Shown one piece after another: positions 32,835 through 46,238 of a DNA stretch of 64,000 nucleotides. A program made the translations under genes and the position numbers. Each line of letters begins with the position of its first letter. The stretch's first letter is position 1. The stretch lies in the NCBI RefSeq assembly GCF_025698545.1, contig NC_068570.1, forward strand, positions 59,725,924-59,789,923, read 5' to 3'. This DNA comes from Gossypium raimondii (Eukaryota > Streptophyta > Magnoliopsida > Malvales > Malvaceae). The notes beneath the pieces were generated by a model. The model saw only the letters and a list, made by a program, of their open reading frames with translations, was not told where the DNA came from and did not search any database.

Positions 32835-33517
32835 CCATTTTTATAATTAATTAATTTTTTAATATTATTTTTATAAAAAAATCCTCAATTTTACGTATTT
32901 CAAGCTCCATCGAGGTTAAAGCGGTATATAAGCCCCTAAACTTTGGTGAAAAAACAGAAATATAAATTATTTTTAGAAATCTAACTGAGCCCAAACTATT
33001 CGAGCCCACTCGAATTGATTCGTTTATATAATAAAAAATGAGCTCCAACTTAGCCCAAACACATTAATCATTTAAGCTAAAGTTTCGGGCTTCAAGGCCC
33101 AATAAAAATGTTAATGGCATAATGTTAAATTCAGTCCTGCATTTTTAAATCTTTTATCAATTTGGTTTATTCATTTTTTAGCTAAATTTGGCTTCGAATT
33201 TTTTTTTTTAAAAAAAGAAGAAGTTAAATTGCTCTTTTTTTAACGAAAATTTTAATTTTTTAACGGCGTTGGCATGACAATATACATGGCGGTTTATGTA
33301 TACTCTATGTTGACGTAGCACTGATTATAACAACAAAAAAAGTTTGGAAGTGTTCAAGAAAGTGGAAAATTATTAATATAATTACTTGTAGAAGGAAGGT
33401 ATTTAAAGTGTTGGAATAAGGGACTTAAATTGCAATTAAGCCATGAAACAAAGGTGGAAAAGAATTCGGTGGGCTGGAATTTAACTACGTTGATGACCAC
33501 AATGAAAATTAGGCCAC

Positions 33518-34175
33518 TTCTTCGTTGCTTAAAAAAAAGAATTTCTGACTTCAAAAGTACTTTTGAAAGAAAATCTGTGAAGAACAAACTGCTTTTGGCT
33601 AAAAATTTTTAGTTTTTCAGAAGTGCTTGAAAAGGAGCTGAAAAGGAGAAGCTAAAAATTTTAGCTTTTCCTCTCCCAAAAGCACTTTTAGTGCTTAATT
33701 ATTTTTTTACTCATCCAATAATATAGTATTTTTCTTTTTTTTTCTTGGTGCTTAATTACAATTGTGTTAAAATCATTAATTAAAAATAAAAAAATATTTT
33801 TTGAAATACTAATTACAAATATTTAATGGTTATATTTAAATATTTAAAATATAGTTTATATATTCTAATTAAATTTTATAAATAATTAATATTTATTGCT
33901 TAAAAATATTTACCATTTATATTTCATATATTAAAATATTAACAACAAGTTATAATAATTTTTTTATATTATTACTAAAATATAATAATATTAACTAATT
34001 TAAATATTATTTAAATGCATATTTGTTACTTGATAATAGCATGTCTAAAATGGATATTTTATTTCTCAAAAGTACTTTTTGATAACAATGCTAAACACCC
34101 AAATTTTAAACCAAACTTTTCAAAAGTACTTATTAAAAGCACTTTTCCACAGCACTTTTCAAAAGCAATGAAGAA
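33518..34175. mobile_element. TIR element with AAAAGCACTTTT-type arms, 658 bp
   Basis: Ends TTCTTCGTTGCTT and AAAGCAATGAAGAA are inverted. Both subterminal regions carry several AAAGTACTTTT and AAAAGCACTTTT palindromic words. No coding; superfamily uncertain. Confidence 0.55.
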
Positions 34176-35371
34176 TTGGTTCACTCGAATTTGACTAAAA
34201 AATTTAAATATAGATCTCGAAAATGATTCGACCTCGACTCTTAAGAAAAAAATTTGTTCCGAACCCAAAATTTAATAAGAGATTCAATTCCAACTTCGAC
34301 CTCAATTTAATTTTTTTTAATTTTTTTAATTTTTTTATTTTGAAACAAATAATATTACAATTTTTATTTGTTTTATTTTTATTTTGAAGAAAATAAGATT
34401 ATTGTTTTAGTTTAGAATTAAAATTTAAAATATTTATCTAGTGAAAGTAAAAACTTAATATATATATCAATGGTATTTTTGTAAATATTTCGTGGCGAGT
34501 GGGTTTATTTCAAACCCTACTCTGGTTAGACATGACTTTTTTTTTTTTTTGTAATTTCACTCAACTCGAACTTGATTTTGTTCTGAATAATGACTTTTTT
34601 GGAAAAACACAATTGTTCTAAATACAAGTTGTTCCAAACGATGGTTGTGCTAAACATGGCTCTTCCTAAAACGTCATTATTTTGCACAATAGTTGTTTTG
34701 AACTTGAGTTGTTCTTAACAAGAGTTGTTCTCAAATAGCAGCTACACCGAATGATATTGTTCTAACTAAAGCTTTGTTTTGGACATGGTTGTTCTAGACG
34801 TAGCTATTCTCGATCGATAGTTGTTTTGAATGACGACTATTCTAGACAAAAGTTGTTGTTCCGGAAAAGATATTAAGTGAAATAATGATGTTATTGGTAA
34901 CACAATTTCTTGAAATATAATATTATTGATCTCAAAGAAGAGATAAAATGTTAGTAGCCAAAATTGGGTATCTACATGACATAAATTGAGGATGTATAAC
35001 TAGATTAACCCCCGGAAAAGCAAAAAGATAAAAAGAAATTGTAAACTACCCCAAGGTTGCTAAACTATTAGTAAGTTTCTGATTTGGTCGCTCAACTTCA
35101 AAAAATTATAAAATGGTCTTTGAACTATTTGAAAATTTTCATTTAAGTCACTGGGTTGTTAAAATCGTTGTTTTATAGCCTTCTTTGTTCGCACTGCTTA
35201 CACCAATCAAAAGCTCTCATTCCTCTTCTCTTCTACAGTTTAGTTTTTTTTTTTCATGAAACAACTTTAAACGTCACGAATCAGCGAACCAAAATCCAAA
35301 CAACTTTTTTTTGTTAGATCGACTTGGATTTAAGGTATGTTATTGTACTTGTCGATGGGTACTAATTCACT

Positions 35372-36107
35372 GTACCGATTATCGAATTATCACTTGGAGT
35401 TCACTAGTCGAACTTCAAAAAAAAAACTTAACAGTCTAATAACTTAAATAAAATCTTTTGAATAGTTCATTAACTTAAATGCAACTTTAGAATAGTTTAG
35501 TAACTATTTTGCAACTGTTTGAAATTAAGTAATAATTTAGTGACTTTAAGTATAATTTACCCAAAAAAGACAGCAACCCTTTTCAGTTTCAATTCACATT
35601 GTACTTTTCTCACGTTTTTAAATCCAAACCAGCAATTTTCATACATTTTCATCAATAATTTGTTTGACAAATATTGTCAGCTTCATTTTTATTACAAAAT
35701 TAAAAGCCAAATAAAATAGAACCACCATCGCCCGATTCTCGTACCGATTGTCGAATTATCGCTTGGAGCTCACTGGTCGAACTTTAAAAAAAAGACACTT
35801 AACAGCCCAATGACTTAAATATAATCTTTTGAATAGTTAATTAACTTAAATGAAAACTTTAGAATAGTTTAGTAACTATTTTTTAACTTTTTGAAATTGA
35901 GTGACTAAAATGTAAACCTACTAATAATTTAGAGACTTTGAGTATAATTTACCCGAAAAAGACAGCAACCCTTTTCAGTTTCAATTCAGTGTACTTTTCT
36001 CATGTTTTTATATCCAAACCAGCAATTTTCATACATTTTCATCAACAATTTCTTTGACAAATATTGTCGGTTTATTTTTATTAAAAAATTAAAAACCAAA
36101 TAAAATT
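35372..36107. repeat. Tandem duplication of about 350-370 bp upstream of the MUCI70-like gene
   Basis: GTACCGATTATCGAATTATC at 35372 recurs as GTACCGATTGTCGAATTATC at 35741. The copies run through GACAGCAACCCTTTTCAGTT and CAGCAATTTTCATACATTTT to AACCAAATAAAAT. The second copy ends about 180 bp before the ATG, so the promoter region is at least partly duplicated. The first part also resembles 32090-32300. Confidence 0.85.
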
Positions 36108-36285
36108 TATTACTTATCACAATCATGTCATAAATTTTTCATGTATAAACACTTTGAATTTTCCCTCATTTTCCCACACAAACTTTTTCCATTTTCTTTT
36201 TCAAAAGACACCCACTTTTCTTCAGTTAAAACCCAGATTTTCTTTTCTTCAAAGTTCTCAGTTTTTTGAACTTTTCCTTTAGACA

Positions 36286-39200
36286 ATGAATGGGGGTTCA
36301 TTGGGGATTCGTTCAGGGAGTTATAGTTCTTTAGATAAAAAACAGCACCAAAATGATGTCTTGTTACCGATTCAAACACCTTCAACGACAAAAACTAAAC
36401 CTTATTCGAAAATGTTTAAAGACAAGGAGAAATTGTTTCGTTGGGCCTCTAAATTTGCTGGTCGGAAAAGAGTTAGGATGTTCCTCCTTTTTGCCATTTC
36501 AGCTGCTGTTTTTGTTTGGGTTTTATGTGTCGGCAGAGGTTGGTTCTTTATGACTGTTTTTTGTTTACTTTGTGCTTGAAAATTATGTAATTGTTTGGTA
36601 TTGATTTGTGAATTTAGTGCTTAGTAAATGTTTGATGATTCGGCTCAAGTGAAATTGCTGGTAAAATTATCATGGAGTCCTCCAGGGGTGAAATCAGAAA
36701 TTCTTTTTAGGGGATCGAAATTAAATTGAAATTTTTACAATAGTAAAAATACAATTTTATCATTTTAATACCCTATATCTTTATAATTTTTAAAGGATTA
36801 AATTAATATTTTATATTTTTAGAGGGGCCAAAATGTAAATTTATATTTACTAATTTAAAATTTTAAAGAGCCTAAATGAAAAATTTTCTATTTTAGGGGC
36901 TGAGGCCCTTGCCACCCCTTAGTTTCTCCCCTGGAGTCCTCTATACTAGGAGTTATATTGTATCTTGTCCTTTTGCAATTTAGCCCTTGTATGTTAGATC
37001 AAAAGCGACCTGATTTTTCTATTAAAAATTTGTGTATGTATGTCAGCATGAGACACATGGCATGACATATATCATTGTTTGATTATTTCGTTAACCATGT
37101 TAGTTTTTAACAATATAAATTGATGTTTGATCTAATATATAAGGATAAATTTGTTTATTTTTTTAGTAGAGTGATAAAATGCAATCTGACTTCTAGTACA
37201 ATGTTCCATACTAGTACCAATTTAGTGCCTTATGTTTGATGATTCAACTCAATTGAAATTGCTATTTGTTAATGGTAAAAATGCCATGGAGGCCCTCGTA
37301 CTAAGAGTCAGATTGCATTTTGCTCATTCTACTAAAAAATGAGCAATTTAGTCATTGTAAGTTAGATCAAAGAGCGAACTGATCATTCTATTAAAAATTT
37401 CATTCATTTTCACTGTTAAAAATCAACCCATGTATGTTAGCACAAGACACATATAGGGCGTTATGTAATATTGCCTGGGTATTCTGTTAACCACGTCAGT
37501 TTAATAGTACAAATTGATTACATTTTTAATAGAAATGATCAATTTGTTCATTGACTTAATGTATAAGAATTAATTTGTCCATTTTTAAGTAGAGGAAGCA
37601 AAATGCAATCTAATATCTAGTACAAGAATCTTCATGATACTTTTACTGTTTGTTAATGTATTTGACTCTGGTGTTATTGTTTGACACGGATATGATTCGA
37701 TTTTTCAAATTTTCAATGTATTTAAAGTATCTTTAGAGGATATATGACATATGCCACGAATATTTCAAGAAAAATGAAAAGTTCTAGCTATATATATGTA
37801 TTCCATTTTCTTGTTTATTTGTGAATTTGAGTGTATTCCATTGCTTTGTTTATAGATAAAGATCAAGAAAATCACAATGGGCTTAAGGTAAATGATAGTT
37901 TGCCTCTAAACAATTCCGAAACTCCTCCAATGAACGAAGTGCAGACTGTCGGAATCATAAAGCGGGTGTCTTTTCCGATCGATGTGGAAAGAACTGAAGC
38001 TCGAGTAATGCCTCCGCCACCGCCTTCGTATTTTTTAGGCTACACTCTTCCTCCAGGGCATCCTTGCAACAGTTTCAGTTTACCCCCTCCACCGGCCGAT
38101 AAAAAACGGACTGGGCCACGTCGTAAGTCTTTTTTTGGTTCTCGATTTTATTCGACATTGCGAATTCGGGTTTTCCCTTGCTGAAACATTGTTTACGTAC
38201 AGCTTGTCCTGTATGTTACATTCCTATGAAGGACGCTATCGCCTTGATGCCGAAATTTCCGTCATTTTCGCCCGTAGTTAAGGATTTAACATATGTTTAT
38301 GAGGAAAACTTGAATAAAGAGACGGAGTTCGGAGGTTCCGACTTTGGTGGGTATCCTACTTTGAAGCAACGGGATGATTCATACGATATAAGAGAGTCGA
38401 TGAATCTGCATTGCGGGTATGGTTCACTAACATGATTTGGTATTATATTTTCAATTTAGTTTTTGATCGATCAATTTGTGTCGTGTGCATTTGCCAGATT
38501 TGTTAAAGGAAGCAAACCCGGACATGGGACAGGGTTTGATATCGATGACAACGATCTTGTCGATATGGAACAATGTCGTGGAGTGGTTGTTGCATCGGCA
38601 ATATTCGGTACCAAAACCGTATTACTATGTTGGAACCGATGATTTTTTATCGAATAATCCGATTTTTGTTTTCAGGAGCTTTCGATGACATACAACAGCC
38701 GAAGAACATCAGCGAATATTCCAAACGAACCATATGCTTCTATATGTTTGTGGATGAAGAAACCGAAGCCGATTTGAAAGCTAATGGTGGTCTAGAGGAG
38801 ACTAGGAAGATCGGAGTGTGGAGGATCGTTGTTGTCCGTAATCTTCCTTACACCGATGGAAGACGCAACGGAAAGGTAAGCATTTAAAACATATATGGTA
38901 TGGCTTCGAGTTTAAATCGGAGTTAATAGAATTTTAGTATATGATGATGATGAATATGGTCTGCCTTGCTATCATAGATTCCGAAGCTTCTAACGCATAG
39001 GCTATTTCCAAATGCTCGTTTTTCTTTATGGATTGATGGGAAACTTGAGCTTGTTGTTGATCCATATCAAATTCTTGAGAGGTACTCGGAATTTTCATCC
39101 AGTTTCTGTATGTTAGCCTGATTTCCGGGCGAACATTCGTTTACTCCGAGTCTTCTTTTCCAGGTTTCTATGGAGAACGAATGCCACTTTCGCAATTTCT

Positions 39201-39816
39201 AGGCATTATAAACGCTTTGATGTATTCGATGAAGCCGAGGCAAATAAAGCTGCTGGCAAATACGATAACGCCTCCATCGACTTTCAAGTCGATTTCTATA
39301 AAAAGGAGGGTCTAATCCCATATTCCGAGGCTAAACTTCCCATCACGAGTGGTAAAGTACACGACATTTTGCTCGGATTATTTCGTTTCGACCCGTATCT
39401 CTTTCAGCTTCAACTAATGAACTTGACCTGTTTTGCAGATGTTCCCGAAGGATGTATGATACTACGAGAACATATTCCGATTAGCAACCTCTTTTCTTGT
39501 CTTTGGTTCAACGAAGTCGATCGTTTTACTTCCCGAGACCAAATTAGTTTCTCAACGGTTAGAGACAAGATCGCGGCGAAGACAGGTTGGATGGTTAACA
39601 TGCTCTTGGATTGTGAACGTCGTAACTTTGTTGTTCAGGTATTTATTTTCCGGCTTTCGTTTTAACAATGCCACTAATGTGTATCGGTGACCCGATTCTT
39701 TTTCTTTTTACTTGTAGCAATATCATAAGGAAGTTTTAGCGCTTTTGGCTCAAATGGCTCCTCCGGTTATTAATCCGCCGCCACCACCGACATCGTCACG
39801 ATCTGTCGTCCGATGA
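36286..39816 (+). CDS. MUCI70-like Golgi glycosyltransferase (DUF616), 9 exons, 544 aa
   Basis: Exons: 36286-36538, 37856-38122, 38203-38416, 38498-38607, 38676-38875, 38978-39081, 39164-39351, 39439-39638, 39718-39816; 1635 nt, all in phase, all GT-AG. The product is a type II membrane protein. It has a cytosolic N-terminus (MNGGSLGIRSGSYSSLDKKQ), one membrane span at about residues 64-82 (MFLLFAISAAVFVWVLCVG) and a proline-rich stem. The DUF616 domain follows, with YFLGYTLPPGHPCNSF, GFVKGSKPGHGTGFDIDD, CFYMFVDEETEADLK, ARFSLWIDGKLELVVDPYQI, FLWRTNATFAISRHYKRFDV and FNEVDRFTSRDQISFSTVRD. Order and motifs match Arabidopsis MUCI70, a putative hexosyltransferase of pectin-rich seed mucilage. 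The C-terminal tail is short, ending PPPPPTSSRSVVR. Intron 1 is enlarged to 1317 bp by transposons. Confidence 0.92.
36661..37217. mobile_element. Fold-back element F2 in intron 1, itself split by a MITE
   Basis: Begins GTAAAATTATCATGGAGTCC, is interrupted by the hAT-type MITE at 36683-36933, resumes GAGTCCTCTATACTAGGAGT, and ends near TTCCATACTAGTAC. Without the MITE it aligns with 37275-37646 and 29121-29495. Confidence 0.7.
36683..36933. mobile_element. hAT-type MITE, family 1, 251 bp, nested in F2 element
   Basis: Perfect 8-bp duplication GAGTCCTC (36675-36682 and 36934-36941). Termini CAGGGGTGAAATCAG and TTAGTTTCTCCCCTG are inverted. Confidence 0.88.
37275..37646. mobile_element. Fold-back element, family F2, 372 bp, in intron 1
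   Basis: Ends GTAAAAATGCCATGGAGGCC and CTTCATGATACTTTTAC. Flanked by TATTTGTTAATG (37263-37274) and TGTTTGTTAATG (37647-37658). The intron sequence before it repeats the sequence before 36661. Confidence 0.75.
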
Positions 39817-40944
39817 TCCACCAAGGATTTTCGCACTCAAAACTTCGGATGAAAGGAAATTCTTACCAAGAAATGGCAAAGTTGGCAAGAATTTGGGTTT
39901 AAATTAAAAGAAATAAAAAAGAGTGTCCTTTTCCAGGCAAATTTCCATTTTTTTTCACCCAATTTTCCATTCTTCTTTTTGTTGAATATAAAATATAGTC
40001 CCCGAATAATTATAATTATGATATTATATATATATATATATATGATTACCACCAAAATTATTGTAATTTAATAGCCATATTTATGTCTCCTCTTTGGAAG
40101 ATAATAATAAAATCAATGAATTTTACATTAATCTTTTTTAATTATTTTCTAGTTTGCTGCATTTTGTCTTATAAATGTAATCGGTTAAATTCCTGTCAAG
40201 TCCCTGTATTATAGGTTGAAAAGTAAATTAGTCACTACTATAAAGTATGGGACTCCTAAATTTTTGAAAATTTTCATTATACTTTTAAGAACCTTTGGAA
40301 AATTTTAATTAGCACTCTCTAAAATTTTGGAAATTTTAATGGACCTTAATTTCCATAATTTTGAAAATTTCATTTAGACTCCTCTAAATTCTTTTGTAAA
40401 ACTATAAATTTTTTAAAAATTTTAGTAGACCTAAAACAAAAAAGTAACATGTGAAAAAATTAGCAAATTTTAAAATATTGCAAGGACTAATTTGCTTGTT
40501 TTTGTCAAATTTTATGATTTTGCTCCCCATTCAAATTTTGGATTTAGTCTCTATACTTTAAATTGCTATATTTTGACTTCTATATTTTTATAATGTCATT
40601 ACTTAATCGAGATAGTTAACCCTTTTAATTATTTCGTTAAAAATACTAATGTGGATTTTTCTTACGGACACCATTTCTAAAACAAAACAATTAACGTAAG
40701 CTTGATAAGTCGAATGTGTATTTTTAAAGAAAGTTCTATATTATATCAAGTATTTTAACCTGAAATAGACGAGATTAGCTATTTGGACTAATTAATTAAG
40801 TTATAAAAATGGACCAAATTATATGAGATTAAAGTATAAAGATTAAATCTCAAATTTGAACATAGCAAAAGGACCAAAACTAATATTTAACCATTAAATG
40901 TACGAGAACAAAATTTGGACTAATTTACTCTTATGGGTCAGTAG

Positions 40945-41371
40945 TAGAGGTGTCCATGGGCCGGGCCTAGAAAAATTTCGGCCCGCGTCCTAAGCCCGAG
41001 CCCGGCCCGGCTGGAAATATGGGACTGAAATTTTGTCCAGGCCTGGCCCAGGAAAAAATTTCTAAGCCTGAGCCAAGCCTAGCCCGACCCATTTTTTAAT
41101 AAACACCAAAAAATTATTTTAAAAATAAAAAATAAAAAATAAAAAATAAAAAAAAGTATTTTAAAAATATTTTAAAATAAAAAATATATATTTATTATAT
41201 ATTCGGGCCGGGCCGAGCCGAGCCCGGGCCAAAAAAGTGGTGCCTGAGGCCCGACCCATTTTCTAAATGGGTCTCGTTTTTTTGCCCAAACACATATTTC
41301 GGGCCTATATTTTTACCCGAACCCTCCCATATTTCGGGCGGGCTAGGCCACCTGGCCCATGGACACCTCTA
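40945..41371. mobile_element. hAT-type MITE, family 2, 427 bp
   Basis: Ends TAGAGGTGTCCATGGGCCGG and TGGCCCATGGACACCTCTA. Target duplication GTCAGTAG / GTCCGTAG (7 of 8 match). Confidence 0.82.
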
Positions 41372-42219
41372 GTCCGTAGTTTAACCAATATTGTAAGTCA
41401 CTTGCAATTTAAGAATAGGATTAAATGAAAAGTTGGTCCTTAAACTATAACACTTTTCCCACTTAGGTACCTAAACTTTTTTTGTTAAAAGTAATACCTA
41501 AACTATGATTCCGTTACACTTTTTGGTTCAACCATTTGCTTCGTTAAACAAAATTTCATTGGCCAATTATTTTCTAACATGTAGCAAAAAAGTTTAATTT
41601 TGAATTTTATCCTTCAATTTCTTTACAAAAAACTAAAAAGTTAACCCCTTCTACTTTATTTTGTCAAAATTTGGTCCTTTTTTGAAAAGAAGAAGAAGAC
41701 AATTGGAGCACAATATTAAACCTTGTTGTTAAATCACTACCTTGAAAATCAATAATTGAGCAATTTATATACAAAGAAATTTATATGCAACAAATTAAAA
41801 ATATATATTCATAGTTCAAGTTCATGTGTTTATCAACAATTTGATTAATTTTTCGGTTTTCGTAGAGTGTGAAAATCCAATTCTGATTAAGTTGTCAATT
41901 TTTTAAAGCGGAGGATGAAATTCACAATATAATTAAAAATATACGAATATATAAAATATGTAACTATGACATCAATTCAAGTTTTATATGTATTAAACAT
42001 CACATAAAATCATCATAATTGAGTTGAGCCGAGGTTAAATAGCAGCAAGCTTGAGCTCGACTTGAAATTCAGGGTACTCTGCTCAAGCTTGATCGAATAT
42101 CAAATTTTAAGCTCAAGCTCAGTTCAACGCATAATTGAACTACTCGAACTCAAGTTCGAGCTTAATTAATCTGAATTATCATTTTTCATACTTAAACTCA
42201 TACTCAAGCTCGATCAAGC

Positions 42220-43000
42220 TTGCTTGTACTTAAGTTCTTTTGATATAATAAGGGTAAAAACATAATTTCATACTATAAAATATATTAAAATAAAAGGCTC
42301 TATTAAATTCATAAACCATTTGAATCAAATATTACGGTGCTTGAATTTAACTCAATCAATAACTCGAGCTTTATCTCAATAATTATTCAATCAAATTCGA
42401 GTTTTTTTTTAATAATTCTAAGGCATTCACTTAACCTTAGCTGTGGGGCGAGGCACCTGTATTCCTATTTCCTAGTACCTTCGTCTATTTTTCTCTAAAG
42501 TTGTGTCGTTTTCATCCCATTTTTAGAACGTTTTAGTTATGATGTACTTCGAGGTTGAAAATTATTCATCGAATTTAAACAAATACAACATACATATATA
42601 TATATATATATAAATGGTATAATGTTAAATTTAGTCTTTAATATTTACAACTTTTAACAATTTAGTCCTTAAATTTTTGGCTAAATTTGGTCATCGACCT
42701 TTTAAAAAAATAGAGTCAAATTTGAGTATTAACCTTTTGAAAAGAGTCGAAATGATTTTTTTAATGAAAATACTGACTAAAATGCTAAATTTTAAATGTG
42801 GCGGCCTGCATGACAATTCAATGTACTTCATTCTAATTTTTTTAAATTTTTAATTATTTATTGACGTATTATATAAAATAAATAGTGTCATGTCAGCATA
42901 AAGTGCATGTAAACTACCATTCAGGTTGCCACGCTAACAACATTAAAAAAATTAATGTTTTAGTTAGCATTTCTATTAAAGAAAAATGATTTAGTCTGTA
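42220..43000. repeat. Segmental duplication, copy 1 (partner 45770-46830)
   Basis: Runs such as ATAATAAGGGTAAAAACATA, CCTTAGCTGTGGGGCGAGGC and TTGAAAATTATTCATCGAAT recur in the same order at 45770-46150. The following repeat part (TTAGTCTTTAATATTT to CATTTCTATTAA) recurs at 46160-46830 with a MITE inserted. Confidence 0.75.
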
Positions 43001-43282
43001 TGCTTTTATTTTTAGAAATTTAATCTCTCTACTTTTTAGATTTTAAAATTCATGTCTAATTTCTAACACCATTAAAATTTTACAGTTAAATTCGCTGTTG
43101 TGACCTTTTGAAATAACAAAGTACTCACTTGGCAGCCATATAAAAAGATATTGTTATGAACCTAATCTTAATAGAAAAATTCTAACGATGTTAATAATTA
43201 AGCTTAAATTTTAAAAATTAAAAAACAAATGACTAAATTCCTAAAAATAAATTCTATTATGATAAATTATTACATTTTCATA

Positions 43283-43806
43283 GGTCGGGCTACTCGCCCA
43301 TGCCTGAAGTCCTGCCCAAAATTTAGGAGAGTTTGGGTAAAAATATTAGGCCCGAAAAATGAGTTTGGGCAAAAAAATTAGGCTCGTTTAAAATATGGGT
43401 TGGGCTCAAGCTTGAACATTCAATGCCTGAGCTCGGCCTGACCCATTTTTAAGTTTATAATATTTTATATTATGTTATTTTTATATATTATGTAATTTAG
43501 AACACATTAAAAAAATAAATCTATACTAAATATATAATATTACTGTAATATAAACATTAAAATAATGTTAAGATGACTATATAAAAAATTTCAATAAATA
43601 AAAAATGTATAAAATTATTAAATATCAAAATAATATAATATAAATATTTTTTTTAAAAAATAATTAAAAATAATATGGGCGAGTCTAATATGGGTAGGTT
43701 TGGACAAAATTTTAAGCCCATATTTTAGGCCGAGTCGAATTTAGACAAGCATAAAATATGTTAATATCATACTTAGGCCCGACCCGACTCATAAACATCT
43801 CTAGAC
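43283..43806. mobile_element. hAT-type MITE, family 2, degraded
   Basis: Left CATAGGTCGGGCTACTCGCC and right GACCCGACTCATAAACATCT resemble the worn family 2 ends; internal GGGTTGGGCTC and GGCCCGA words fit. No clear target duplication. Confidence 0.5.
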
Positions 43807-44029
43807 CCAACTAAGTAAATTGGTAAAAGATCCATGTTCAAAGGTAGGTTTGATATGCTAACAACTTCTAGCTTCTATCTCTTATAAAATAATTCAAACA
43901 AAATGTGTTCAATTTTATTAATTAACCAAAACAACCTAAATCTAAATTTGGTCATTCTATTTTTTTCAAAGACTATCAAAAGTTACTCCTTTTGATATAG
44001 AATTATAATAAAATATATTATAATCTGAA

Positions 44030-45430
44030 TTGAAGTCTGATGTGCTCCGGTGACCTGAAATTCGATCCGAAAAACCCTTCCTTATATAAATTTCTAAAGA
44101 CCCTCTTCAGAGGGGGACGACTGCCTAGGCAGTACATTTGATCTGCTTTTTTACCAGAACATCCTCCCCCTCTTTCTCCACTTTCATTTATACCATGTAA
44201 AGCTGCAGGGTTCACACGGTCGTGTGAGCATTTGAAATAGGGACACATGGTTGTGTCCCAACCCGTGTCTATACCCGTGTAACTCTCTGACTTGGGTCAC
44301 ACGGCCGAGCCACACTCCCGTGTGCCAGATTGTGTACCCTTTCGAAATGGCCTCGCACGCCCGTGTGCTAGCCGTGTGTCTCACATGGTCCAGTCACACG
44401 TCTGTGCGTCTAGCCGTGTGGACTCAAAATGTACCTTAAACAACAAGTTTACCATTCCCTGCAAGCTTGGACAATAAGCAACTCAAAAACCAATCATTTA
44501 ACCAGTTAAAACACAATTGAACACATCCAAAACATGTCAAAACAATTATCCTAGGTGTTTAACCAATGTACCTTCATATGTCCCACAATTATAGCATCAA
44601 AACAATCAATAAAACATTATTCAAATCCAATTTATGAACATGTCAAATTCAATCTATTTTGCCTATTTCATTTTCATTTAAACATTAACTTAAACATGTC
44701 ATAATATGACCTCAAACATAAACACATATTTATATGTATGTAACCAACCAATATTAACTTATAATCTTATTTACAATCAATCCACAAAATGATTTATTTA
44801 GACACCCTAGGTACATGCCGACACAAAAGGAAAAACATCACCACGTTTGAGATCGGGATCGTTGTTGGATGTTGAATCAGCGACCAAACTTAAGTACCTA
44901 ACATGCGCACCGAAAATAAAATCGTACGCTGAGTATAAACTCAGTGGTATTTCTATAATCCGAAAATTTAAAGATAAGAAATTACAAATATACAATTGAA
45001 ATATAAACTCATAATAATATTTAATTATTACAACAATCATATCATATTTTATTTGTTTCACAAATATATCTCATTCACATACTTGCTATTTACATAGCTT
45101 TTCACATTTCATTTCTCATACCATGCCATTTCAATATCAATCATAAAACTTTACTATTCATTTACCCTATTAACACTACTCGAACTCGGACAGATACACG
45201 GATCCAACCAAACACACCAGTTTCGCACCCAGTGCCTCATCGGATAATTCGAAGTAATAATTTGACACCCAGTATCTCATCGGCTAAACTGAAGTAAATT
45301 GGCACCCAATGCCTCATTGAATTAATCCGAAGTAATAGATTGACACCCAGTGTCACATCGACTCGAAGTCGAAGAAATCCCTGAATTCTTCCAATCCTAT
45401 GGCATGCCATCTATATCCGACTCAACCTGA
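44030..45430. mobile_element. LTR-retrotransposon fragment, probably Gypsy LTR (inferred)
   Basis: 44210-44430 is dense in CACACGG, CCGTGTG and related words, a hallmark I associate with LTRs of cotton Gypsy elements. 44810-44960 and the four-copy ACACCCAGTG repeat (45224-45360) follow as in such LTRs. No gag, integrase or reverse transcriptase coding is present and the LTR ends could not be set. Confidence 0.5.
45224..45365. repeat. Short tandem repeat, four copies of about 40 bp
   Basis: GCACCCAGTGCCTCATCGG or variants at about 45225, 45264, 45301 and 45341, each followed by a CGAAGTAAT-type segment. Confidence 0.75.
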
Positions 45431-46238
45431 TACAGTTAATAGGGTTTAATTTCATTAAATAAAATATGAGTTAAATATGTGTAAATACTCTGATACTTAA
45501 TTTGTAATTAATGATGGATTGATTAGAAATGCAGGTTATGCTCAAATTACACATAGATAACTTTTCTACATGATCTCATCTTTAAAAAAGAGTCACATTC
45601 TCTGAAATGCTTGTGTGTTAATTTGAAAGATCAAAATTACAAAACTTGAAGTTCTCAAGATACCGATGGATCCAGGTATGCTTCCTCATCTAATTTTTGT
45701 TCTTGATGATCTGAAATGACAAATCCTAAGCTACGATTCTAAGTATTAGATCAGAGTTTTTATGGTTTTAACAGTTCGTACTTAAGTTCTTTATATATAA
45801 TAAGGGTAAAAAGATAATTTCATAATATAAAATATATTAAAATAAAAAAAACTCGATTAGATTTATTAACTGTTCAAATTGAGTATTACGATGCATGAAT
45901 TTGACTCCATCAATAACTCGAATTTTATCTCGATAATTATTGAATCAAATTTAAATACCTTGCAACTACTACTGGACATTCACCTAACCTTAGCTGTACG
46001 GCAAGGCATCTATACTCCTAGTATTTCCTAGTTTTTTGCTTCAAAAGTTATGTGGTTCCCTTTCCATCTTTAAAACGTTTTAATTATGGTTAATTATGGC
46101 GATAGATTTATTGGTTGAAAATTATTTATCGAATTTAAACAAATATAACATGTATAAATGATATAATATCATATTCAACCCCTAATGTTTATATTTTTTT
46201 ATCAATTTGGTTTCTTTTAGTTGAATTTGGCCCTCAAC

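Larger units (their letters stand above)
25749..36285. other. 10.5 kb without genes: repeats and AT-rich sequence
   Basis: I found no coding exon on either strand. Recognisable contents are fold-back elements (26017-26428, 27880-28150, 28511-29038, 29121-29495, about 30715-31140, 31185-31628, 32444-32834), a TIR element (33518-34175), a SINE-like copy (29732-29860), a TA microsatellite (30595-30628) and a tandem duplication next to the following gene (35372-36107). About 34250-35000 shows only loosely repeated TTGTTCT-type words. Confidence 0.5.

Noticed and set aside
36128..36391. 87-codon minus-strand frame before the MUCI70-like gene
   Set aside because: Overlaps the 5' UTR and exon 1 of the well-supported plus-strand gene; no family resemblance.
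44018..44477. Overlapping open frames rich in Cys/His/Val around 44.0-44.5 kb
   Set aside because: They arise from CACACGG/CCGTGTG words in an LTR-like stretch and lack known motifs.
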